A stretch of 18,281 nucleotides of DNA from Deltaproteobacteria bacterium. Its GTDB lineage: Bacteria > Desulfobacterota > Desulfobulbia > Desulfobulbales > Desulfocapsaceae. Positions 1 through 6,612 of this stretch are shown here, piece after piece; the first letter of the stretch is position 1; every line of letters starts with the position of its first letter. Below the pieces are notes generated by a model. That model did not search any database, was not told where the DNA came from, and was given only the letters and a program-made list of their open reading frames with translations. The stretch is taken from positions 1-18,281 of the forward strand of contig JAJYAX010000003.1 of the NCBI GenBank assembly GCA_021779275.1, in the 5' to 3' direction. Made by a program: the position numbers and the translations under genes.

Positions 1-171
1 ATCGGACATACATTGAGTGGCGTAATATCAGTTAGAAGGACATTTTGCACATGAGGTGGCATAATCAGCGACCCATGGTTCTTTGAAAATTAAACCGATT
101 ATGTTTGAATCTGAAAGTAATTGGAACAAGAATAAGTTGACCTCCTTGTATTTTGTTACTACGATAATACT
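1..171. other. AT-rich left margin with an imperfect direct repeat; no gene recognised
   Basis: No convincing coding region is seen here. Two similar segments of about 16 bases lie at 15-31 and 53-68, both of the form GTGGC(G/A)TAAT..CAG, about 38 bases apart. Repeated short motifs near an end are typical of some insertion sequences, for example the IS21 family, so this could be the relic of an element edge. No transposase is present to confirm it. Base composition is visibly more AT-rich than from about position 540 onward, which fits horizontally acquired or decaying DNA next to the toxin-antitoxin genes. Confidence 0.3.
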
Positions 172-444
172 ATGGATATTGAATTCGACCAGGAAAAATG
201 AGATAAAACTTTGCAGAAACGCTGACTTGATTATGCAAGAGCGGGCGAAATCCTGGCCGGTCCTATAATGACTGAAAGAGACATCAGAATCAACTATGGT
301 GAAAGCCGTTTTATGACCCTCGGTTATCTTGATGGCCGGATGGTTGTTCTGGTCAGGACACCCCGCGGCAACAACCGCCGGATTATTTCGATGAGGTATG
401 CCAATGAGCGCGAAAAAAATAAATACGAAAAGTACTTGGGTTGA
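172..444 (+). pseudogene. brnT: BrnT-family toxin, interrupted by two in-frame stop codons
   Basis: Reading from ATG 172, the frame gives a full-length (90-codon) BrnT-like product: an N-terminus MDIEFDQEK, a middle LDYARAGEILAGP, then YGESRFMTLGYLDGRMVVLV and a C-terminal RRIISMRYANEREKNKYE. These match the usual BrnT pattern (ExFDxxK, AxxxFxGP, DYGExRFxxxGxLDGRxxxVVxT, RIISxRxAxxxExxxY). Two TGA codons at 199-201 and 223-225 break the frame. Each could arise from CGA or GGA by one substitution. BrnT is a RelE-fold ribonuclease toxin that is neutralised by BrnA encoded just downstream; here the 3' end overlaps brnA, as is normal for the family. A remnant of 58 residues could still start at ATG 268, but it lacks the N-terminal third, so toxicity is probably lost. 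Family assignment is confident. The pseudogene call depends on the sequence being correct. Confidence 0.8.
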
Positions 445-709
445 TCCGGATGACGCACCGGAATTAACTGACGATTTTTTTAAAAATGCCACAACGATGA
501 TCGGTGACAAGGTTGGTTCCAAGGACGAATACAGGAAAGCCGTTAAAAAAGCACTGCGTGGCCGTCCGCCGGGAACAAGCGTGAAGAAATCCACAACGGT
601 CCGTTTCGACAACGACATTCTTGATTCTTTCAGGAGCACGGGAAAAGGTTGGCAGACCAGGATGAACAATGCGCTGAGAGACTGGCTGAAAGAGAATAAA
701 CCGATATGA
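404..709 (+). CDS. brnA: BrnA-family antitoxin
   Basis: Small protein of 101 residues (103 if the upstream in-frame ATG at 398 is used). I chose 404 because GAGG at 393-396 sits at ideal spacing from it. It carries the BrnA hallmarks: an acidic DDAPELTDDFF segment near the N-terminus, an RGRPPG segment mid-protein, then TTVRFDNDILDSFRSTGKGWQTRMNNALRDWL at the C-terminus (ribbon-helix-helix-like DNA-binding region). BrnA binds and inactivates BrnT and normally represses its own operon. The gene overlaps the 3' end of the broken brnT by about 40 bases, the typical toxin-first arrangement. The reading frame is intact even though its toxin partner is not, so this is an orphan antitoxin or a relic under weak selection. 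Confidence 0.88.
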   Translation: MSAKKINTKSTWVDPDDAPELTDDFFKNATTMIGDKVGSKDEYRKAVKKALRGRPPGTSVKKSTTVRFDNDILDSFRSTGKGWQTRMNNALRDWLKENKPI

Positions 710-738
710 AGTACTTTCCTGTCCGATGACAGAACCTT

Positions 739-1797
739 ATGAAGTTGAGAGATCTAGGTTTCGACCAATGGTTTGAGACGCATACCGGAGAGTTGCATCA
801 GGCGGGACGCGGCATTGCCCGCATATCGGCTGTCGACCGCGGCTCATACCTCATCAGAAATGCAACCAGAGAAATCCCGGCCGAACTCGCGGGAAGGCTT
901 GCCTATCAGATTGGAAACCCCGTTGACCTGCCCTGTGTCGGAGATTGGGTGACGGTGCAATACTACAACGATGACATGGCGGCAATAATCCACGAGGTTT
1001 TTCCTCGAAAGACCTTCCTGCGCCGCAAGACCGCCGGAGAAAGCGTCGATTTCCAGATGATTGCGGCCAACATAGATAGTGCTCTCATTGTTCAATCGTG
1101 CCATTTTGATTTCAACCCGCGACGACTGGATCGGTATCTGGTAATGGCTGCCGATGGAAATGTAGAGCCGATTGTTATCCTGACGAAGACGGATTTGATT
1201 CCTTCCGATGAACTGGAACAGAAGCTTGCGATCACCAGAGCAACCGCGATTGCGGCCAGGGTCCTTGCGTTGAGCAATATCAGCGGTAGCGGGTTTGACG
1301 AGTTTGAAGAGATGCTGGTCCCGGGAAGAACCTACTGCCTGCTTGGTTCATCGGGGGTTGGAAAGACGACACTCATCAATCGCCTGATCGGTCAGGACGC
1401 TTTTGATACACAGGCCGTCAGCGGAACCGGCGAAGGCACCCATACGACTGTGCGCAGACAGCTCATCATTCTCGGCCAAGGCTCCATGTTGGTTGATACG
1501 CCTGGTATGCGAGAGCTTGGCCTGCTTGGTGCCGGTGATGGGTTCAGCCAGGGCTTTGAAGATATTCTCCTCCTTGCCGCAGGCTGTCGCTATGCGAATT
1601 GCAGTCACGAACACGAGTCGGGCTGTGCCGTCCGCACCGCAGTCCGAAGCGGTGCATTGAATAAGGATCGCTATTCCAGCTATATAAAGCTCAGGCGGGA
1701 GTCCGAGTTCCACGAGATGTCGTACCTGGACAAACGGAAAAAGGACAGGGCCTTCGGACGCTTCATGAAATCGGCTAAGAAACGGATAAGGGACTAA
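739..1797 (+). CDS. rsgA: Small ribosomal subunit biogenesis GTPase RsgA
   Basis: The 352-residue protein is a circularly permuted GTPase that acts late in 30S subunit maturation in the cytoplasm. An N-terminal OB-fold-like region (about 25-100) includes CVGDWV. The G motifs come in permuted order: G4 TKTD at 149-152, then G1 GSSGVGKT at 203-210, then G3 DTPG at 253-256. The threonine-rich GEGTHTT segment between G1 and G3 is the switch I region. The C-terminal zinc site is visible as Cys283, Cys288, His290 and Cys296. Length is normal for the family. There is no good Shine-Dalgarno before the ATG, but the N-terminal segment LGFDQWF is typical, so the start is plausible. It lies 29 bases after brnA but is probably unrelated to it, and it ends just before a terminator hairpin. 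Confidence 0.95.
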   Translation: MKLRDLGFDQWFETHTGELHQAGRGIARISAVDRGSYLIRNATREIPAELAGRLAYQIGNPVDLPCVGDWVTVQYYNDDMAAIIHEVFPRKTFLRRKTAGESVDFQMIAANIDSALIVQSCHFDFNPRRLDRYLVMAADGNVEPIVILTKTDLIPSDELEQKLAITRATAIAARVLALSNISGSGFDEFEEMLVPGRTYCLLGSSGVGKTTLINRLIGQDAFDTQAVSGTGEGTHTTVRRQLIILGQGSMLVDTPGMRELGLLGAGDGFSQGFEDILLLAAGCRYANCSHEHESGCAVRTAVRSGALNKDRYSSYIKLRRESEFHEMSYLDKRKKDRAFGRFMKSAKKRIRD

Positions 1798-1799
1798 GT

Positions 1800-1836
1800 C
1801 CTGCCCGCCGCTTCTCTCCGGGCAGGAAGAGTTTTT
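1800..1836 (+). terminator. Rho-independent terminator after rsgA
   Basis: An 8-bp perfect stem, CCTGCCCG (1800-1807) with CGGGCAGG (1819-1826), encloses an 11-base loop. After a short AAGAG it is followed by a run of five T at 1832-1836. It starts directly behind the rsgA stop codon. The T tract is a little displaced from the stem, so efficiency may be moderate. Confidence 0.7.
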
Positions 1837-1846
1837 AGATTATTTT

Positions 1847-1876
1847 TTGCCAACCAGGCCTACCAGTTGGTAAGAT
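1847..1876 (+). promoter_or_regulatory. Probable sigma70 promoter of the LysE-family exporter
   Basis: TTGCCA (1847-1852) and TAAGAT (1871-1876) are separated by 18 bases, upstream of the exporter start at 1912. The spacer contains a CCAAC...GTTGG inverted repeat (1850-1870), which could be an operator. The Shine-Dalgarno AAGGA is at 1900-1904. The assignment is by pattern only. Confidence 0.45.
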
Positions 1877-1911
1877 GCTGAATTCCAGGTTAAACCTTCA
1901 AGGACTCACCG

Positions 1912-2535
1912 ATGACACTCGCCACTCTTTTTCTGTATATTGTCACCTGCCTGGCCGTGACGGTTACCCCAGGCCCCACTATGTTGCTGGCACTGGCAAA
2001 CGGGACTTCCCGGAGCTGGCGGATAGCCGGTATGGGTATTCTCGGCGCCGCGCTCTCCGATCTTCTGCTTATCGGTGCGGTCTCCGTTGGCCTGGGGGCG
2101 CTGTTAGCCGCATCCGAGGCCGTATTCTCCACCGTTAAATGGGTAGGCGTTCTCTATCTCGTCTGGCTTGCCGTCCAATTGTGGCGTAGTCAACCCGCCG
2201 CGCTTACGACCAACAATGGCGCCTCATCTACTGCTGCAACGGCCTTTTCCCGCAGCCTTCTGGTGTCGCTCTCCAATCCAAAGGGGCTGCTGTTTTTCTC
2301 CGCCTTTCTGCCCCAATTCATCAACACAGCGGAACCGCAGGCCCTGCAATATATAACCCTGGCGCTTCTTACCGCGGCCTTGGATAGTGTCGTCATGGCC
2401 TGCTATGCCACCGGCGGCGCCCAGGCAGCCCGGTTTCTTACCGTCAAGGGTCTACGGAGTCTGAACCGGGCCTGTGCGTCTGCCTTGCTCTCGCTCGCCC
2501 TCTTCCTGGCGCTGTACCGCAGAGCAAATAGATAA
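1912..2535 (+). CDS. LysE/RhtB-family amino-acid efflux transporter
   Basis: Inner-membrane protein of 207 residues, the normal length for the family, with about six hydrophobic segments. The N-terminal motif TPGPTMLLALANG (about 19-31) is the RhtB/LysE signature (PGPxxxxxxxxG). A later SNPKGLLFFSAFLPQF segment (about 121-136) is the second family hallmark. Members export amino acids such as threonine, homoserine, leucine or lysine; the substrate cannot be read from the sequence. The start ATG has AAGGA 7 bases upstream. A dedicated promoter lies between the rsgA terminator and this gene, and the next gene follows after 42 bases in the same direction, so the two may be co-transcribed. Confidence 0.9.
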   Translation: MTLATLFLYIVTCLAVTVTPGPTMLLALANGTSRSWRIAGMGILGAALSDLLLIGAVSVGLGALLAASEAVFSTVKWVGVLYLVWLAVQLWRSQPAALTTNNGASSTAATAFSRSLLVSLSNPKGLLFFSAFLPQFINTAEPQALQYITLALLTAALDSVVMACYATGGAQAARFLTVKGLRSLNRACASALLSLALFLALYRRANR

Positions 2536-2577
2536 CCGGTAAGCGTTGAATATGTAAACGTAATAAAGGACGATATC

Positions 2578-4092
2578 GTGCGGAATCGGAATCAATTCTG
2601 GGGGGAGACCACGGCTTTTCTGGCGCTCTTTCTGGACAATCTCGGCGTGCTGGTCTTTTTAAGCTCCATCCTGATCTTCACCTTTAACTTTCCTGCCGAA
2701 ATTATCTTCAGGCATATGATCCCCGGGACGGCTCTGGGGGTTCTCTGCGGCGATCTGGTCTATACCTGGATGGCCTTGCGGCTCCGGAAGGCGACGGGAC
2801 GGACGGATGTTACCGCAATGCCGCTGGGACTGGACACGCCTTCGACCATCGGACTGGCCTATGCTGTCCTGGGGCCTGCGTATCTGGCGACCCATGACGC
2901 CCAGCTGACCTGGCAGATCGGCATGGCCACGCTTTTTATGATCGGCATGGTCAAGCTGATCACCTCATTTTTCGGTTCATGGGTGCAGCGGGTCATTCCG
3001 ACCGCCGGCCTGCTGGGCTCCATCGCCGGGGTCGGCCTGTTGCTGCTCGGTTTCCTGCCCCTGGTCGAGACCTTTAATGAAAGTATTGTCGGCCTGGTGG
3101 CCCTCGGTCTGATCTTTTCAGTTCTCTTGGGGCGCATGGAGCTCCCCTGGCGGCTGCCGGGCGTCCTGATGGCGGTGCTGATCGGGACGGCGCTGCATTT
3201 TGTCCTTGGTTTCGCCGGTCTTCTGCCCGAGTTTCACAAACCGTCTCTGCATCTGTCTCTGTGCATTCCGGTCTTCTCCATTGATTTTCTGACAAGCCTG
3301 CCGCGCAGTTTCCAGTACCTGCCCATCGCCATTCCCTTCGGCCTCATGACCATCATCGGCGGGATCAACAACACCGAAAGCGCCCGTCTGGCGGGTGATG
3401 ACTACAAGACCCGGGATATCCTGCTGACCGAGGCCTTCACCTCCCTTATCGCCGCCTTCTTCGGGGGTGTGGCGCAGACCACGCCCTATATCGGGCATCC
3501 GGCCTATAAGAAGATGGGCGCCACCTACTGGTATACCCTGATGACAGGACTGCTGGTCGGCCTCGGCTGCATGGCCGGCCTGATGACGGTCGTGGTTGAG
3601 ATTATTCCCCGGGCGGTCCTGGCGCCGATCTTTATCTTTATCGGGTTCGAGATAGTCAGTCAGGCCTACAGGGAGTCGCCGGCGCGGCATTCACCGGCGG
3701 TCAGTTTCAGCTTCCTGCCGGTGGTTGCCAATCTGATCATGATCTTTCTGGGCCAATTCATAACGGCTATGAGCGGCTCTTCCGGGACGCTACCCGTGCG
3801 GCTTCAGACCCTGCTGCAATCGCTCACTCTTCTGAGCAACGGATTCATTGTGACGGCCCTGCTCTGGGGGAGCATGCTCGCCTTTCTGATCGATCAAAAA
3901 TCACGGCATGCCGCTCTTTCTGCCCTTATCTGCGGGATCTTTTCCCTCTTCGGGATCATCCACTCGGTGCTGCCGTCAGGAGAGGTCTACCTGCCCTGGA
4001 AGATCCCGTCCCACCTGCCCTCTACCATCGCCCTGGCGTACCTGGCGATGTCGGGTATCTTTTTGGTGGTTAAGGGCAGGGCCTCGGACTGA
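2578..4092 (+). CDS. NCS2-like permease (xanthine/uracil/azg superfamily)
   Basis: The 504-residue integral membrane protein has about 12-14 hydrophobic segments. It starts with GTG at 2578, preceded by AAGGA at 2566-2570. The motif DVTAMPLGLDTPS (about 77-89) resembles the substrate-site segment of the nucleobase-cation symporter-2 fold. The motif GGINNTESARLAGDDY (261-276), followed by a Gly/Thr-rich loop ending in GHPAYKKMGA (306-315), resembles the NTES and downstream loop motifs of NCS2 and AzgA permeases. Family members take up purines, pyrimidines or other small anions by ion symport. This one belongs to a divergent branch, so the substrate is open. It probably shares a transcript with the upstream exporter. 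Confidence 0.75.
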   Translation: MRNRNQFWGETTAFLALFLDNLGVLVFLSSILIFTFNFPAEIIFRHMIPGTALGVLCGDLVYTWMALRLRKATGRTDVTAMPLGLDTPSTIGLAYAVLGPAYLATHDAQLTWQIGMATLFMIGMVKLITSFFGSWVQRVIPTAGLLGSIAGVGLLLLGFLPLVETFNESIVGLVALGLIFSVLLGRMELPWRLPGVLMAVLIGTALHFVLGFAGLLPEFHKPSLHLSLCIPVFSIDFLTSLPRSFQYLPIAIPFGLMTIIGGINNTESARLAGDDYKTRDILLTEAFTSLIAAFFGGVAQTTPYIGHPAYKKMGATYWYTLMTGLLVGLGCMAGLMTVVVEIIPRAVLAPIFIFIGFEIVSQAYRESPARHSPAVSFSFLPVVANLIMIFLGQFITAMSGSSGTLPVRLQTLLQSLTLLSNGFIVTALLWGSMLAFLIDQKSRHAALSALICGIFSLFGIIHSVLPSGEVYLPWKIPSHLPSTIALAYLAMSGIFLVVKGRASD

Positions 4093-4094
4093 CT

Positions 4095-4130
4095 GGGCCG
4101 GAGAAGGCAAATCCGCCCCATTTATGTTTT
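4095..4130 (+). terminator. Possible terminator after the NCS2-like permease
   Basis: GGGCCGGA (4095-4102) pairs with TCCGCCC (4112-4118) with one bulged C, giving a GC-rich stem 3 bases behind the permease stop codon. It is followed by a T-rich stretch (TTTATGTTTT at 4121-4130). The T tract is interrupted, so this is only a moderate candidate. Confidence 0.4.
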
Positions 4131-4246
4131 CATACGCAGAGTTTTTGATCTAACCGTCTTCCGGACCATGCCTGTTCTTCCATTTACGTTAAGGGGAGAA
4201 ACATATTTTTTTTATCTCCTTCCTCTGGTAGATTAAGGGAACATAC

Positions 4247-4254
4247 AGAGGAGG
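4247..4254 (+). promoter_or_regulatory. Strong ribosome-binding site of the acyl-CoA synthetase
   Basis: AGAGGAGG lies 8 bases before ATG 4263. It is one of the best Shine-Dalgarno sequences in the window and supports that start. Confidence 0.7.
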
Positions 4255-4262
4255 CATCACAC

Positions 4263-6455
4263 ATGACAACCACAGTAAGTTTGAGTGAATTTGAATCAAA
4301 ACAGCTTCTGGCTGGGTTTGGTATTCCGGTGGTAACGGAAATTCTAGCCAAAGACGGTGAAGAGGCGGTTCGAGCTGCAATAGAGCTGAATTTTCCAGTT
4401 GTAGTAAAGGGCCATGGGGCAAAACTGACCCATAAAAGTGATCGAGGATTAGTGCGCCTGGGCCTGTCCGATGCCGTGCAGGTCCGGGAAGCGGCGCAGG
4501 CGGTCCTTGCGTCGGCAGGCAGTGATCTGGAAGGCTATCTTATCCAGCCCATGCTGAACGGCAAGCGCGAGTTTGTCGCAGGTCTGATGCGTGACCCCGT
4601 GTTTGGACCGATTGTGATGTTCGGACTAGGCGGTGTGTTTACCGAGGCCTTGGATGATGCGGTATTCAGGGCTGTACCCATCGATGAGAGAGAAGCCGAA
4701 ACCATGCTTGACGAGATAAAGGCCTCAAAACTTTTAGGGGCATTTCGCGGTGAGCAGGCGGCGGATAGAAGTGCCCTGGTTGATTGTCTTTTAGGGCTCT
4801 CGAGACTTGCAGTTGAGCGGCCGGATGTCGCCGAGGTTGATATTAATCCATTGCTTGTCGGCCCGGATGGCCGGGTCACTGCCGTTGACGGGCTGGTCGT
4901 GTTAAAAGAGGAGACGATCAGGAAACATCGGCCCGTTGTGTCCCCCGATCTCATCGGCGACATTTTTCATCCCGGGTCAATTGCCTTTATTGGTGCATCG
5001 AGTGTATTCGGCAAATGGGGGCAGTCATTACCTGCCAACCTTTTGGCCCATGGATACAAGGGAGATGTCTATCTGATTAACTCCAAGGGGGGAACGCAGT
5101 GGGGAAGACCTGTCTATAAAAACATATCCGAGGCGCCGGGACCCGTTGATCTGGCCGTTGTGACTATCCCTGCCGCCCTGGTCCGCGGTTTGATAAAAGA
5201 TTTGCAGCAAAAGGGAGTAAAGTCCGTTTTGCTGATATCCTCCGGCTTTTCCGAGACAGGAGAAGACGGCAGACTTTTAGAAAATCAGCTTCTCCATGAT
5301 GCGCGTGAGGCTGGAATCGTCTTTCTCGGACCCAATACCATGGGTATCCAGAATCCCCATGCCAACATCATCCTGACCGGAGTCCATGTGGCGCCGAAAC
5401 CGGGCAGCACCGCGCTTATATCGCAATCAGGCAATATGGGCGTTCAGCTGCTCAGTTTCGCCGATTCCCAGGGCCTAGGAATCAGAGCCTTCGGCGGCAG
5501 CGGAAACGAGGCGATGGTGGCCATTGAGGATTTTATGGAGGCCTTTGAGGTGGACGAACTGACCAGGACGGTTCTTCTCTATCTTGAGAGTGTCAAGGAC
5601 GGGAAAAGATTTTTCGCATCGGCGCGCAGAGTAGGCAGGAAGAAACCCGTCATCGTCCTGAAAGGCGGGAGAACCGAAGCCGGGGACCGGGCGGCGGCAA
5701 GCCATACCGGGGCAATGGCGGCGGACTTCAGGTTGTTTGAGGCGCTTTGCCGTCAATCCGGGGTGGTCAGCGTCCATCAACCGGCGGAGATGCTGGACGC
5801 CTCGATGGTGTTTTCTTCCCTGCCGATGCCTCATGGCCGCAGGGTTGCAATAATGACCCTTGGCGGAGGATGGGGGGTTGTCACAAGTGATCTATGCAGT
5901 GACCAGAACCTGCTTGTAGAGCCGCTCAGCAATGAAATAGTAGCCCAACTCGATAAAATGCTCCCACCCTACTGGAGTCGCACCAACCCTGTTGACCTGG
6001 TTGGCGAAAATGACCTGGAGCTCCCGATGAAGGCCATTGAGGTCTTGGCGGCCTGGGACGGTTGCGACGCTATCATCCATCTGGGAATTTCGGGACGGGA
6101 ATATCTTTTAGAGACAATGCTGGAATCCACTGCCGTAGTAGACGCTGAAATTGATCCGGAAGAGTCCCGGAAAATTCTGCAAGGGCTGGACAAATGGGGG
6201 CATCAGTATATCAGGCATACGGTTGCGTTGATGGAGAGGTATGGAAAGCCGATTCTTGGTGTAACCCTGACTGTTGACCCGACAAAACCTGCGATTTATG
6301 AGGTTGAAAACTCAAAATACAACGGAGTTTTCTTCACCAGTCCCGAGCGAGCCGTTACGGCATTGGGACATATGTGTGAATATCGTGACTTTCTGGAAAG
6401 AGAGTCTGCACGAGACAACTGCAATGAACCGGCAAGGCTACGAACTCGCCCCTGA
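4263..6455 (+). CDS. Acyl-CoA/acetyl-CoA synthetase, NDP-forming (beta-alpha fusion)
   Basis: The 730-residue cytoplasmic enzyme fuses both halves of an ADP-forming acyl-CoA synthetase, which interconverts acyl-CoA + ADP + Pi and acid + CoA + ATP. Residues about 5-215 are the ATP-grasp (beta) part, with VVVKGHGAKLTHKSDRG (His57 in HKSD), FGLGGVFTE and EVDINPLLVG. Residues about 235-360 are the CoA-binding Rossmann part (GSIAFIGASS; LGPNTMG). Residues about 380-700 are the ligase domains, with ISQSGNMG (386-393), GGSGNEA (411-417) and SHTGA (480-484). His481 is the expected phosphohistidine. The beta part precedes the alpha part, the reverse of the E. coli PatZ/YfiQ order. A strong Shine-Dalgarno AGAGGAGG (4247-4254) fixes the start. 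The acyl substrate is not evident. The roughly 170-base gap before the gene holds no other recognisable gene. Confidence 0.9.
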   Translation: MTTTVSLSEFESKQLLAGFGIPVVTEILAKDGEEAVRAAIELNFPVVVKGHGAKLTHKSDRGLVRLGLSDAVQVREAAQAVLASAGSDLEGYLIQPMLNGKREFVAGLMRDPVFGPIVMFGLGGVFTEALDDAVFRAVPIDEREAETMLDEIKASKLLGAFRGEQAADRSALVDCLLGLSRLAVERPDVAEVDINPLLVGPDGRVTAVDGLVVLKEETIRKHRPVVSPDLIGDIFHPGSIAFIGASSVFGKWGQSLPANLLAHGYKGDVYLINSKGGTQWGRPVYKNISEAPGPVDLAVVTIPAALVRGLIKDLQQKGVKSVLLISSGFSETGEDGRLLENQLLHDAREAGIVFLGPNTMGIQNPHANIILTGVHVAPKPGSTALISQSGNMGVQLLSFADSQGLGIRAFGGSGNEAMVAIEDFMEAFEVDELTRTVLLYLESVKDGKRFFASARRVGRKKPVIVLKGGRTEAGDRAAASHTGAMAADFRLFEALCRQSGVVSVHQPAEMLDASMVFSSLPMPHGRRVAIMTLGGGWGVVTSDLCSDQNLLVEPLSNEIVAQLDKMLPPYWSRTNPVDLVGENDLELPMKAIEVLAAWDGCDAIIHLGISGREYLLETMLESTAVVDAEIDPEESRKILQGLDKWGHQYIRHTVALMERYGKPILGVTLTVDPTKPAIYEVENSKYNGVFFTSPERAVTALGHMCEYRDFLERESARDNCNEPARLRTRP

Positions 6456-6498
6456 TCTTTCTTGCCAGTGTTCTTCCGTCCTGCTTTTGCTTGGGGGT

Positions 6499-6527
6499 TT
6501 GAGAGATAAGGGCAAGTGTGCTATGAT
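6499..6527 (+). promoter_or_regulatory. Near-consensus sigma70 promoter of the REC-Lon operon
   Basis: TTGAGA (6499-6504) and TATGAT (6522-6527) are spaced by exactly 17 bases, and the -10 box has an extended TGC in front (TGCTATGAT). It lies 44 bases after the acyl-CoA synthetase stop and 85 bases before the Lon-like start, so the protease operon has its own promoter. No sigma32-type heat-shock pattern was seen. Confidence 0.65.
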
Positions 6528-6612
6528 CCGGGGAACGGAGGATTTCCTGCATCCCCTGTCGAAACAGTCCTGTCGCCTGGAGAAATATCGAAAACTCTGA
6601 AGGGAAGAAGCT

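Noticed and set aside
199..225. TGA codons in brnT read as selenocysteine or tryptophan
   Set aside because: BrnT positions here are normally Arg/Gly-like rather than Cys or Trp, no SECIS-like hairpin is evident, and several other genes in the window use TGA as a normal stop.
28..669. 213-residue open frame on the minus strand across the brnT/brnA region
   Set aside because: The opposite strand shows clear BrnT and BrnA motifs, while this frame shows no family resemblance.
6274..6600. 108-residue plus-strand frame bridging the end of the acyl-CoA synthetase and the next promoter
   Set aside because: It overlaps the conserved C-terminus of the synthetase in another frame and runs through a good promoter; no motif or ribosome site supports it.
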